From the NCBI GenBank assembly GCA_002633005.1, contig NMRA01000357.1, positions 270,379 to 334,378 on the forward strand: DNA of 64,000 bases, written 5' to 3'. The translations under genes were made by a program, and so were the position numbers. The notes beneath the pieces were generated by a model. That model saw only the letters and a list, made by a program, of their open reading frames with translations. It searched no databases and was not told the origin of the DNA. This DNA comes from Phoronis australis (lineage: Eukaryota; Phoronida; Phoronidae). Shown here in pieces: positions 1 to 11,143 of this stretch; positions within the stretch are counted from its first letter, which is position 1, and the number at the start of each line of letters is the position of its first letter.

Positions 1-698
1 TTCCCCAAACTGCTTACATCGTGTCGTGTGACTCCCTCGCCACACACCTGGCACCTTCTAAATAGCTCCAACACTTTAGACAAGTCCACAATAAACTTAT
101 CAAAGTTTGGCTCACCGATCTGTTCACTGGACGACGAACTGTACTCTTCACTGGGTGTCGAACAGAGCCTGTAATCACTCCCACTACTCAATTTCGCTGC
201 AGGGCTGCTTAGAGGCTCTGGGCTGGAGAAAACAGCACAGGGCGAATCACTACTGGTTCTAGGAATTGCACGCTCTGGGGTAGGTTCGGAGGCACGGGTG
301 ACAGTAGATGAAGTGCCTCCACTGGCTCCAGTCACTGTACTGGGCCCAGCTCGTGAGGCTTCTCGCTTCAAAAACGCTCTTCTCTTGGGTGGCGACGGGG
401 CACTGCCGGGAATCAACACAGACGGAATGGCATCCTTCTTCAGACGTTGTTTCGCAGGGACCTTCATCAGTTCAGCGTACAAATCCCTTTCGAAATCGGA
501 CGGCAGAAAGTGCTTGCCACACACACGGTAATTCTTCACTGCTTTGTACGTTGCGTGGATGGGTAACGCTGCGTTCTTCACACGAACGAGCCAAGTACGG
601 CGAAGTGTGTCATCCATCGGAAAGCGATGCAAAGGTACTCCCAAAGCGCGCATGAGCCGATAATTAGTACATCCTGGTACGCAGCAACAGTGTGGCAT
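1..698 (-). CDS. THAP-domain protein, partial (3' end beyond window)
   Basis: The reverse strand reads as one uninterrupted frame from an ATG at 698 to the window edge, more than 232 codons. Residues 1-95 form a THAP zinc finger, a sequence-specific DNA-binding domain. The N-terminal pair Cys5/Cys10 is followed by an HRFP motif, the invariant Trp, then VCGKHF (the Cys-x2-His half), and an AIPSVL ending in the place of the family's AVPxxF box. A Ser/Pro-rich linker follows. Near the edge a CQVCG motif suggests the start of a second zinc-binding region. THAP domains occur in host transcription regulators and in P-element-type transposases, and both remain possible. The intact frame argues for recent function or a young transposon. 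It lies divergently to the first-exon candidate at 1201. A decayed copy occupies the same relative place in unit C. Confidence 0.85.
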   Translation of the reverse strand, partial: MPHCCCVPGCTNYRLMRALGVPLHRFPMDDTLRRTWLVRVKNAALPIHATYKAVKNYRVCGKHFLPSDFERDLYAELMKVPAKQRLKKDAIPSVLIPGSAPSPPKRRAFLKREASRAGPSTVTGASGGTSSTVTRASEPTPERAIPRTSSDSPCAVFSSPEPLSSPAAKLSSGSDYRLCSTPSEEYSSSSSEQIGEPNFDKFIVDLSKVLELFRRCQVCGEGVTRHDVSSLG

Positions 699-1200
699 GT
701 TGACTCACTAGTAAATGAAAGCAAACGACGACGGAACTTAACACAACCGAGGTAGAACAATGATTTACCCGCAGCTCTCACAGTCAGACTATATGAAAAG
801 AAATTGGCGCGAAATGCTTGCCTCCTAAAACGTCACTTTCGGAGTAGCGGACGAGTAATTAATAAAATTACGAAAAGTTGTAATTAAGTGGAAAATATGT
901 GTAGGGTAACCAACCAACCTTATGGAAAAAGGTTGCCTTCGCCTTTAAATCATCGATACATACACGTGTATGGCCTTGGGCTAGTGAAAATCCCAGATAT
1001 TTTAAATTCCGTTGGGAAAGACTAAGATCCGATTTGGAGGGAAATGTTTCTCTAGATTAACTCTGAACATGATAGCTTCGTGTGGAAATGAGTGTGCTTA
1101 CGTCATGTGACGTCAATCAATTGTCACCTACTTGAAATAGGCAGCACAAGACATCTTGCTTAGACATCTTGAATTTTTAATTCTGTCTTCACGACTTCAT
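699..1200 (+). promoter_or_regulatory. candidate promoter region of unit A, CRE-like sites
   Basis: This stretch separates the divergent THAP frame from the first-exon candidate at 1201. It holds TACGTCA (1099-1105) and the full CRE palindrome TGACGTCA (1108-1115). The second is followed by a CAATTGTCA segment also seen before units B (40153) and C (62853). CRE to ATG spacing is 93, 88 and 81 bases in the three units. No clear TATA box was seen. Promoter function is inferred from threefold conservation and position. Confidence 0.35.
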
Positions 1201-1225
1201 ATGAAGACCCTCAGTTTGTGCCTCG
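1201..1225 (+). CDS. candidate first coding exon, unit A
   Basis: A 25-nt stretch starts with ATG and ends at a good donor (G|GTAAGT) in phase 1. It encodes MKTLSLCL plus one base. The same structure is found at 40241 and 62934. A start of this kind (Met, polar residue, then hydrophobic) could open a signal peptide that continues in the next exon, but I did not find that exon. The phase matches the phase-1 acceptors of the downstream domain exons. In units B and C an AG directly precedes the ATG, so this could instead be an internal micro-exon. Not recognised as a known gene. Confidence 0.35.
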
Positions 1226-1520
1226 GTAAGTTCATCACTAATGCAATTGTTAACCATATGTTTGAACTTTGTCATTTTTTCAACCATTGATTGGGAATTT
1301 TACCATTTGACAATACAATATATGGTGGTTGCAAATCATGAAACACACAAACAGAGAGTGTCAACATGACAACCAGCACACGTAACAACAACACTGGCAA
1401 TATATCAAGTTACTTTAAGTTAGTTACGCATTCTTTATCTTCGAAAACACTGCTATTAATTTTCCATAGTCCAAGCCCTTTAAGAGAAGAAGGAAGTTTG
1501 ACTACCGATGATCCGAAAAG

Positions 1521-1930
1521 TTACAATCGCTTTAAATGGAACAATTCAGGTGATCTCTGATCAGAAGTTCTTTGAAACCAACCAGTAGTCAATTTTGCTT
1601 TGTAATCTGTAGGAACTGTTATGCCATGTATACCGTTTATTGCCTGGATTCTGGAAGCTGGAAACGTCAAATAGATGGATGGTCTCTGCAAAACCTTTAA
1701 TCTTGTAAATGACCGCTTGTTTATCTTCAATATCTCTTATACCTTGTTTATGAATTTTCCTAATTAGCAATTAAAATCGCCACCACAAAAAATATCGTTA
1801 TTTACCTATCTGTGAAAAATATTATTAGACTTCACCAAAAGCATTTGTCGAGATCTATTTTCATTTGAAAAATAAACGTCTATGAAAATATAATTAAGAC
1901 CATCCACATCTGCGTCAATGCAGAAATGTC
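1521..1930 (-). mobile_element. non-LTR retrotransposon endonuclease remnant
   Basis: On the reverse strand, several frames together carry the signature of an APE-type endonuclease of a LINE. A GGDFN motif lies at about 1770-1784, and further along are RYTW and SKIDYWLVS, the conserved end of the domain. Frameshifts and stops between them show it is dead. It sits in the long intron or flank between the first-exon candidate and the first ShKT exon. Confidence 0.6.
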
Positions 1931-2089
1931 GACCATTAGAATCTTCGGTACATCTGTTAACTGTAACATCCGCTGGTTACTGTCGGGGCAATCTCCTTCC
2001 TTTGTGTGTGCAGCTACAGGTGTATGTAGTAAAACACCGAGAGACATGACAAACAAACAAATTACAACACTAGACTGCATGTCACACCA

Positions 2090-3870
2090 TCAGGCAATAA
2101 GTGGAATGCACACCTGTATTAGTAGGGAAATGAATAATGAAATACACGTGGCAGCGGGAAGGGGGGTGGGGGGCATACATGTACAACCAGAGAGTGTGAA
2201 TACAACACACGGTACATACTACATGCATCCTCAAAAAGACATTTTCGTTCGATTTGAATTAGATTTTTGCCTGATTTTGTTGCGGACATTATTTGGACAA
2301 TTGACCTATTGATGACGACCCAGATTAAAACAAGCTAGGCCTAAAATAATCGCCTGATCACCGTACGTCGGAATTTTCATTGGTAAATCTTTGCTGATAG
2401 TTATGTTTTTTAGATCAGAAAAACTGTTTTTTTCAGGAACGACGCCTTAGATCGATGCTTTAGGTAGCCAAATGAACGAGTGCAATCAAATTTGCCATCG
2501 CACACGTGACTTAACTTCACCAGGAAGCTGCACACCAACAGTGTAATACGGCCTATACAATTGTATAAGGAGTTGCTCTACTGTATTCACACACACACAT
2601 GGGAAATGTTTTATTCCTGTATGGGTGATTGTGGCCATGGAAATATAGGTATGGGATACTAGAAATTAGACCCAATCCGTGGTTGAGTTATATTCCACGG
2701 TTGATGTACAGCCTTGTGCGGGCCGGAGGGTGAATTTGCGTGTGCAACGGCAAATTTGATGGGTTTCGTTCACTTGACGTCATGCAAGACATTGTTCATA
2801 AAAAGCAATTTTAATGCTTTAAAGACTATAAAATTTCAGTAAAGATTTACTCGTGAAAATTCCGATGAACGGTGATGAGGCCGCTATTTTTATTTGGGTT
2901 ATCAACAATTTAATTTCCCTATTGTCTACATAACGTATCCAACAAAATCGGGCAAATGTACAATTCACGTGGAACGAAAACATCTTCTTAAGATACTTTT
3001 GTCATATTTACACTGTCCAGTACTTCAGGAAGTTTTTACCTAATATAGAATACATCTATTAGTTTTCTGCTCATTGGGTTCTTTGACTCTCAACATCCGC
3101 GAATCTGCCTCCTTGCTTAACACAATTTCCGATAGCTTTTTCCGGTGCCGTGATCAGCGGAGTAAATTTTCCTATCGCTACAGTGTATTCCCATTCTAGA
3201 AAACAAAAACGAGAAATTCATCGAAGCTAAAACGACAGACCATTGGATAACTGTTTAGTTAAATATTCCTTGATGTGTATACAGTTTCCAAGGAGGGTTT
3301 ATTAATGTCATTGAATAGCTCACTTTGCATTTAACAAAATAATTTTTTTATCAATTTATTACCTAATAAAACATTACTACTTATTCAGCATCACGACTTA
3401 GTTGTAGAGAATTTTGTCGCTTTACCAACGCGGGTACGATTAGTATACATGTACAGTGTACACATGACTCCGTATAACACGCCAAAACGTGTATCGTTTC
3501 TACGCAAACACATTCATGGGGTAAATAGGTTATCCCACATACATACATTCGAAGTAGTACTGCGATATTCTGTCTCGAATTCCTGTCATTTTTATGTCCG
3601 ATCTTGGCCTTCGGTGTCGTTGGGACACTTCAAGGTTAAATGAATTCTCTATAGGATATGCCAGTACTATGTAGGCGGGACAACCTATATACCTGCAAAT
3701 TTTAAGTTGTTAAAACCCACTTGAAAGTGCTCAAAAGTCACATTGTTTGAAATTATAGCGTGGTCTGCTTTTAGTTTTAGTGGTGGCTTTGTGTGGACTT
3801 CATCGTTACTTCGCGTCAACAGGTTCGTGTGTTTTGAACAGTAGTGCAATGAATAGGAGCGACTCTCGTT
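2090..3870. other. non-coding stretch, intron-like, repeated in other units
   Basis: No exon is recognisable. Pieces recur at 41290-42860 (unit B) and 63360-64000 (unit C). Examples are the segment with a GATGAACGGTGATGAGG core near 2865 and the stretch from about 3230 to 3540. This is collinear, decayed paralogous sequence of the gene units rather than unique DNA. Confidence 0.6.
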
Positions 3871-3879
3871 GATATACAT

Positions 3880-4585
3880 GTAAACTATCATCTTGTGGAT
3901 GAAAAAAATTGAAATGGTGCACGCTTCTCTATATCATTGAGCCAGGTCTAATCTTTGTACTCAAAACACAATAAGGATTTTTTTGAGATTTTCCGCCGTG
4001 ATTTATTTAAAGTATATAAAATCACCAATTTCATATCAAAAACATCCAAAACAACCTCACCAATTGACCAAGTATCAAATTTGAACATCCTTAAACACCA
4101 TCTGACGATATGTTCGTTAGCCGATCTCGAGTTACGGTCATTTACACACTACGCAAATGGAGACAACCAATCACAACATTAGTCATCCTCCATTGAAAAA
4201 TAGGCCGATATTGCTGCTTGTTTTCCCGTGGTTTATGGTGCAATAAAGAATTGCAATGTGTTGCGTTTATAGTGGTTGTGACAACTCAGCATTTGAACAC
4301 GCTGTGACTTCAATTTTCCCGCGGAAAACTAGAGAAGTGCGAATATATCACAATTTTGTACAAGAAAGTCGCGTGTCGGTGGACATCACGCACCGGCGTT
4401 GAGTACGTTCATACGTCATGCTGGTGTCCATGGAGCTAAGAAACATTCAATTGTTGCCGATTTCTTCAATTTTCTCTTGTTTGGGATAGTGAATTCGCGG
4501 TTGCCATGTGTAATGCTGTAAATACATGGGCAGCTTTAATAATGCTGAAAATGTAGTCACTTGTTGGTACAAAATAAATGGTGGT
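3880..4585. repeat. direct repeat R, copy 1 (pairs with 5800-6505)
   Basis: About 700 bases, starting near the words TATCATCTTGTGG and GAAATGGTGCACG, recur with moderate divergence 1.92 kb downstream. A partial copy lies at 42880-43110. Together with the flanking 4586-5406 it forms a tandem unit that carries one ShKT exon. No coding potential of its own was recognised. Confidence 0.75.
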
Positions 4586-5406
4586 TTTAAACACTTTAAA
4601 TGAATGTTATTTGGTGCTCGAGTGAACTTCCCGTATATTCCAGCGACAGACTCCATTATAAACGCGAGAATTTATGTAAAAATCTCGAAATTATGACTTC
4701 ATATTAGAGCTTTAGTGCTGGAGTTATAAAGCACAGATTAAAAGTAGTTGAATCATGAATATAAAGATTAGACCAATTCGTTTGCTACCAAATCCATCAG
4801 TTTTGGCATTTCATACAGAGGCGTGTTAGTGACAAATGACCGATCAAAACGTCGTCCCAAAGTTAATAGCCCAGAGTTAGCTGTAAATAAACCGATACGT
4901 TTTAGAAATGACGTTAGTCGTTGGTAGCTCGATTACATAACCTAGTAATCAACTTTTTGCCTGGTCGACAATGTGTGTCGGCGTTCACAGCAGTATTTTT
5001 ACAAGAAAGGACGATGTTTCAAAACCATTAAATGGCATTGTGGTAATACGTTAGCAGTTCTTTAGAAGTTGTGTATAAACAAAGGTTTAGTCATCCACTG
5101 ACGTGTGTCTGTGAGCGCGAGCGCCGATGAAATACTTACTTTTTAACAAAACGGAGTCGTACGATGGGTTGTTGAAAAAATAGTAATCATTGTAAGGCGG
5201 AAGACTCCACAGCCTGTATTGCATGGTATATAGTGCACGTAAATCCTATTAATTCTCGGATCCATCGGTGTTTTATATACATTTCAATTCCAGTGTTTTA
5301 TTTTGCAACTTGGTTTTAGTCCCCAGTTGTTTCATATCCTTTCCATTTTGCAGAATCATAATTTTAAGTGATCCAGTCGCTTCACGTGGTTTTTGTTTCT
5401 TTGCAG
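4586..5406. repeat. direct repeat X, copy 1 (pairs with 10277-10996)
   Basis: This segment precedes the first ShKT exon. It matches the segment before the second ShKT exon, beginning at the shared AAACACTTTAA and the GTGCTCGAGTGAA words. The duplicate carries a long TG microsatellite at the place where copy 1 has only a short TG-rich stretch near 5100. The 3' end supplies the polypyrimidine tract and TTTGCAG acceptor. Confidence 0.75.
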
Positions 5407-5556
5407 ATGTATGCCGTAACATACCCGACTACTACACCTGCCTCAACTTATTACTACGCTGGTCGCACAGCCAACTATGCTTGAACGAGACGGCCTATTG
5501 GCGCTCCCTGAGGGCAAATTGTTCTAAGTTGTGCCGTGTGTGTAGAGGAACCCAAA
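5407..5556 (+). CDS. ShKT-domain exon 1, unit A
   Basis: A 150-nt exon lies between a TTTCTTTGCAG acceptor and a GC-type donor (A|GCAAGT), phase 1 at both ends. It encodes one ShKT domain with the six cysteines in family order (spacing ending C-x3-C-x2-C) and an RWS/AYWRS core. ShKT is a small disulphide-rich fold named after a sea anemone peptide. It is common in secreted and membrane proteins of cnidarians, nematodes and other invertebrates, often beside enzyme or adhesion domains. Here it is one module of a larger extracellular protein, not a stand-alone toxin. It is the more divergent of the two unit A copies (PDYYTC in place of the PSTC seen in the others). Whether both copies are used together or one is alternative cannot be told. 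Confidence 0.75.
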
Positions 5557-5799
5557 GCAAGTATACATGTAGTAGTCGTAGAGAAGTAGGCCTACGCGTA
5601 AACATAGTGGTTTTTTGTACAGCGCTGTCTACATCCAGTATTTTCCGCTGACTGAAATTCTTTCGGAACATCTCAGATGTTTTAGTAACCTCATATTTGT
5701 TCTTGGAGATAAACGCTATCTGTGCATTTGGGAAGTTCAATGCTACGGCCAATCGTAACTCTTATTTTTAAGTGAAAAAACGTTCTAGCTAGAAGTTGA

Positions 5800-6505
5800 G
5801 GTCAACTATCATTTCGTGGATAACAAATATTGAAATGGTGCACGGTTCTCTATATCATTGAGCGATGTCTAATCTTTGTACTCAAAACTCACAGAGGGTT
5901 TTTTCAGATTTTCCACCTTTAATTATTTAAAGTACATAAAATCACCAATTTCATATCAAAATATCCAAAAGAACGTCACCAGTCGATCAAGTATCAAATT
6001 TGAACCCCCTCAAACACCATCTGACGATATGTTCATTAGCCGATCTCGAGTTACGGTCGTTTACATACTACGCAGATGGAGACAACCAATCACAACATTA
6101 GTCATCCTCCATTGAAAACTAGGCCCCGCTGCTCGTTATCCTGTGGTTAATGGTGTAACAAAGAATTGCAATGTGTTGCGTTTGTGATGGTTGTGACAAC
6201 TCAGTATTTTAACACGCTGCGACATTTTCATTTTCGCGCGGGACACTAGAGAAGTTCAGATATGACACAAGTTTGTACAAGAAAGTCGCTGGTCGGTGCA
6301 CATCACGCACCAGCACTGCGTACGTTCATACGTCATGCTGGTGTCTGTGGTGCTAAAAACATTCAATTAGTCCCGTATTTCTTCAATTTCCTCTTGTTTG
6401 GGATAATGAATTCGCGGTTGTCATGTGTAATGGTACAAACACATGGGCAGGTTTAATGGTGCTGAAAATGTAGTCACATGTTGATACAAAATAAATGGTG
6501 GTTTC
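5800..6505. repeat. direct repeat R, copy 2
   Basis: Second copy of the repeat at 3880-4585, in the same orientation. It ends at GGTTTC (6500-6505), where a 3.8-kb insertion separates it from the second X segment. This shows the ShKT exon once lay in a tandem R-X-ShKT array. Confidence 0.75.
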
Positions 6506-9500
6506 ATTCCCGTATCCAGCATTGCGCAGGGGTTGGTTCTAAATTCTTGATCGGTGGACATTTGTTATTTTGCAAACGTCGACACTGTGGAGTTTTCATT
6601 AAGGTGGGACGCTACAAACGATTTTACCATTTTTGATGTTATTTTGACAATTTGAGATTTTCTCATTTTCGATCCTTATAATCATCCTAAATCAATATTC
6701 TGTAATCCAAGAAGTGGTAAAATTAACCCTTTTTATTGAATTCCTCGGTTTTTCAAACGTACCCTTCCAAACATTTTTGGTTTGAACGCATTTAGTCTCC
6801 TAATTTTGTACAAAACAACAGCTTGTCCACGGCAGTTCCAGATCTCCGACACCGCCATGTTGTACACTGTTAGAAAGGTCATGACCTCTATTTTCAGAAT
6901 TCCCCTTAGGTTCATTCATAATGCTCATGTACTTTCCAGGAACTGCTGCTAAAAATAAGCTGTTTTCATCATTTTGATTGGCTAACGGATATTCATAGGC
7001 AATGACGTCACTTTCTAGCATTTTAATTGGACGAGCCAGTCACGTGGGTAACTTCGGCTATTTCCGATCATAGAAACACCATAGTAACAAGCGCCATTTT
7101 TCAGCTGTTTTTCGATCTCAATCGGTATTTTATCGGATGTTTTTTGAAATACTGTTGGATTATGACTTCAAAAGAGACTGAAACGAAGTTGAAAGTACAT
7201 GTATCCCATGGTTATGGGAAATGTAAACCATGCCGCAAAAAAGGAAGTTTTGGAGCAAATAGACTTTTGGTGGCCAAATCATCGGCGACAACTTCAGGTC
7301 AGACCATTTGAAACACTCGTCGATGTAGCTTACCGACGAAAGACTCTGCATCCAAACGAAAACTGAGTGTTTTTGAGGATGACTCGGTAAAAACAGAAAA
7401 TCAGTGCCGATAAAACTACAGATCATGCAGCTGTTGAAAATCTTCTGGTGAAGTTAGGCGAATTGAGTGCATGAGGCTGATTGTTCAAGATGCAAGCACA
7501 GAAATAAGCCTAAGGTAAGTTGCCGCCTGCCGGTTTCAAATACTGCTCCCCAATGATACAACACACGTAAGCAGCTGCTTCTGTTGGTTGCATTGTTTTG
7601 TTTTAGATGTACATTATCATTGCAGTCAGTAACTAGTCTTGGTGGAGAAATCCAAGTCTACTACACGTTCCTCCAGCTTTGACACGTCTTCGATTCAGTA
7701 TTTTAACAACCCATTTTACTGTTGCTTATTGGATGTAAAAAAGTCAACTGAAGGCCTGTGATATAATAGCAATACAATTTCTAATGCTTCGCAAACTGAT
7801 TCATGTTCCTTAGATAGTATTTTATCCGATTTGTATTCTTCAAAACTTTACGTTCCATTAGTACGTTAATGACAGTTGTCAATGCTTCTGGGTGTTGCGA
7901 AAACCATGCTACCATTTTTTTCTCCAGTTAGCATTGAAAACTGTTTAACATAATATTCAACAATTTTACATTTCAATTTTCCACATTTTTACAGTTGTCA
8001 GCTATGGATGAGGTCAACCAGCGGATGGGAAGTGCGTCACATCTCACACTGTCCTGTTTGTCGTGAGGCACTGTAGCCTATGGGATGTCGTCTCTGAAGC
8101 TTGGAAAGTTTTTGAAATAAAGTGGTGTGGTTGCTGGCCATCACATGGAGGAGGACTATGTTGACAGTAGCAATGTACTTAGAGTTACTAAACTCAAATA
8201 GAAAGTGACGGACAAGCCAATGCTATGGCGAGAAAAAATCAATAAAGCCAAGCGGGCTTCGAGGACTAATCAGCAGGCCAGGGAATGTATTTTATATGTC
8301 CCTGGAGGATTCTGAATGTAGTGTCAGGCTGTTGGATAATTGTTTCAAGAATTACTTAGCATAAACACACCTGTAAATAAAGTGAAAGTTAACCATGTTG
8401 TTATAATGTTGTTATTTTTCTGTAACCAATCTTTAACTTGCGATTTCTCAGAACGCCGTTTTTATCGTAAGTCTTCAACTTGCCCCCACGAGAAAAATAG
8501 GTTAAACACTCCCTATACTCTTAAAACTTTGCATATGTATGTAAAAAGGCTACTGAATGCAATGGTGCATGTTAGAAGTTTGTAATATTTACATGTATGG
8601 TTTCTGAGTTTTGTCACGATTAGTGGAGATAACCGGGTTCTGAAAAAATGTGGTGAATTATGCAACTCTCAGATACTTGTTGAAAATTGTTTTCATTGAT
8701 GAAAATGTCACTATTGCGTTGAATAGCCTTTTAACAACATAATAAACCTCTGAACATGTTAAAAAACAAAAAAGAAAAAATAAATCTGGTGGGGGCCAAT
8801 TGCGAAGTTTAACTTTCAGCTTTTCACTCCTAGTCTTGACCCCATTTATCACAACACCAAAATGTGTTTGTAAGATCATCTTGGTGGAATGTAAACACAG
8901 TCCAAATTTCAAAGAATTATCTTTATCGGTTTTTATTTAACGAAAATTTGAAATATCAGCGTAGCGTCCCTCAGTTGACGCAGCTCAACCAGGAGAAAGT
9001 GAAATTTGTATACACAACGGTGACTCTGAGCTCTATGTTTTTGAGATGAGACGGAATTATTAATGATTGGAACTGAGCTCATTGGTAAACAATGTAATCG
9101 ATGTATTAAGAACTATTCAACATTTGCACACCCTTTAAATGGTTACTAAATGGGCACAAATGCAATGCTTCATTCATGTCTGACTCATTAGCAGACAATC
9201 GGAGTAATGAGCTGGGTGGCTCAGTGGATTGATGTCCGGACTCTTGTTTGGGAGCCTGGGTTCGAATCCTGGCATCACTGGCTGACAATCGAGCGTTGTA
9301 CAAAAATGTCTCCGACTCCTCTGAGTTCGGTCTTACTAATTAGTTTGTGAAAGGATGTGAATTAGAACTTGGCTATAATGCTAAAGCGACTCATGGAGCT
9401 ACGCTTATATTTAAGAAAAAAAACTGTCGAAGCTCCAGTTTTGGAATTGTGGACATTCGAAGTACTGAGTGAAGTTTCGAAGGTGACAATTAACTTTCGG

Positions 9501-10270
9501 AGTAGAAAACCTTCGGAATAGTTTCACCTAAACTTGGAAATCTTTTCATGAAGTTAGTTGCTCGTATAAGGCTGTGAGGCTGTGTACCCCTGACACTATT
9601 GACAAGAGAAGTCTATCTTCATTGACCAAAAATTTTTATTGGGTCTACACCTATTTTTCCCCAAAAATATGAACATGCTCGTCGGTATTTTCTGTTCAAG
9701 AAAAAACGGTTATTGTTAATTTATGGTTTTTGAGCAGCGACGGAGAGCTGCCTGTAGTTAACCTGCCGTCGGCTTCTACTAAATTTAAAAGGACGGAAAC
9801 AAACACTCTTGTACACGCATGTATGTCAAACCAACAATTTACAGTCGAAGTGGACACTGCATGAAAACATAGTATTTGACTATCACCTCTCGCTGCTATG
9901 TTGCTTAGCTAGGTATAGCCATTTACTTCTAGACTCCATTGTTACCTTACGATATAACCACCACGTGTGTTCAATGCCGATGAGTAACAAAAAGCATTCT
10001 GTAACCGTCTGCACGATCCCGTCATCAACGGAAATACCACTCGGGTGCAGTTGACTGAGTACTGCCCGATGAAAACGTGAGGCGATTTGAATCAGAAGCA
10101 AATTCAAAATTATTACTAACTCAGTTATCATTGTAGTTAGTAGTACCAGTAGCTGCAACAGTTTTGTTGTTGTCCATCTGTATTCTATATTTAACGGATA
10201 GGATGGGGCTAGACCTTTTGCGCGGAGGGTGCTTCGATCGAACCCCTTGAATCCCCTGGCTACGGGCCTG
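6506..10270. mobile_element. 3.8-kb insertion, probable DNA transposon
   Basis: Comparison with the uninterrupted copy at 4575-4595 shows extra DNA between two GGTTTC words (6500-6505 and 10271-10276), a likely target-site duplication. The ends are imperfect inverted repeats: CCCGTATCCAG on the left against CCCGTAGCCAG read from the right end. Open frames inside are short. One at 7027-7311 has a CxxC pair (KCKPC), and the stretch near 8210-8290 reads as a Lys/Arg-rich peptide with breaks. I could not name a transposase. A tRNA-like SINE head is nested at about 9204-9300. Confidence 0.5.
9204..9300 (+). repeat. tRNA-derived SINE head
   Basis: An A box (TGGCTCAGTGG, 9217-9227) and a B box (GGTTCGAATCC, 9259-9269) occur at normal tRNA spacing. 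The T arm pairs with wobbles, but the seven bases that should form the acceptor stem do not pair. This is therefore a pol III promoter of a SINE or a tRNA pseudogene, not a working tRNA. Confidence 0.65.
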
Positions 10271-10276
10271 GGTTTC

Positions 10277-10771
10277 AAACACTTTAAGTGAATGTTATTC
10301 TGTGCTCGAGTGAATTTCCAGTATATTCCAGTGACGGACTCTATTACAAACGCGAGAATTTATAAAAAATCTCGAAATTATGACTTCATACTAGTGCTTT
10401 AGTGCTGATTAGAAGTAGTTCAATTTCGATTACAAAGATTAGACAAATGCGTTTGCCATCAAATCCATCAGTTTTGGCATTCCATACAGAGGCGTGTTAG
10501 TGACAAATGACCGACCAAAACGTCGTCCCAAAGTTAATAGCTCAGAGTTAGCTGTAAATAGACCGATAAATTTTAGAAATTACGTTAATTGATTAGTAGG
10601 TCGATTATATAACATAATAATCAACTTTTTGCGGAACCACCAGATGTGTCAGCGTTCACAGCCGTATTTTTACACAAAAGAACGATGTTTGAAAACCATT
10701 AGATGGCGTTGTGGTAATACCGTGGCAGTTCGTTAGAGGTTATGGATGAACAAAAATTTAGTCCTCCATTG

Positions 10772-10829
<58 letters not shown>

Positions 10830-10996
10830 GAGTGTGCGCCAATGAAACACTGAGTTTTTAACAAAACGGAGACGCATGATTTTAATGTTTTATTTTGCAA
10901 CTGCGTTTTAATATCAACTTGTTTTGTAAGTTTCCATTTCTGAGATTCCAATTTTAAGTGGTTTAATCGTTCGATGTGGTTTTTGTTTCTTTGCAG
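10277..10996. repeat. direct repeat X, copy 2, with TG microsatellite
   Basis: Second copy of 4586-5406. A (TG)n tract with a few interruptions spans about 10773-10830. The end supplies the TTTCTTTGCAG acceptor of the second ShKT exon. Confidence 0.8.
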
Positions 10997-11143
10997 CTGA
11001 ATGCACGGACGTTGAACCCTCCACCTGCGAGAACTTAGTAAGACGCTGGTCATACGAGCAACTATGCACCAACCAAACGGCCTATTGGCGCTCCATGAGA
11101 TCAAATTGTTCACGGACGTGCAATTTGTGTTACACTGCCCGAT
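10997..11143 (+). CDS. ShKT-domain exon 2, unit A
   Basis: A 147-nt exon, phase 1 at both ends, lies between TTTGCAG and a GC donor (T|GCAAGT). All six ShKT cysteines are present (ECTD, STC, QLC, SNC, RTC, LC). The TC-x2-C ending fits the family better than in the first copy. It is close in sequence to the unit B copy at 43223, more so than to its neighbour at 5407. A seventh cysteine codon spans the splice junction if the exon is read through. The position 1.2 kb before the Ig exon is the same as in unit B. Product: an extracellular disulphide-rich module of the ShKT-Ig-kringle protein. Confidence 0.8.

Noticed and set aside
1880-2080. Reverse-strand frame with a strong signal-peptide-like start (hydrophobic core then VAAH) and a CPD motif
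   Set aside because: The downstream part reads, in another frame, as a LINE endonuclease remnant, and the corresponding unit B region carries no such frame. The hydrophobic start is probably fortuitous.
9204-9290. Functional tRNA gene
   Set aside because: A and B boxes are present but the acceptor stem does not pair; treated as a SINE head.
10733-11113. 126-codon reverse-strand frame with a His-Thr run, antisense to ShKT exon 2
   Set aside because: The run is the TG microsatellite, and the rest is antisense to a well-supported exon.
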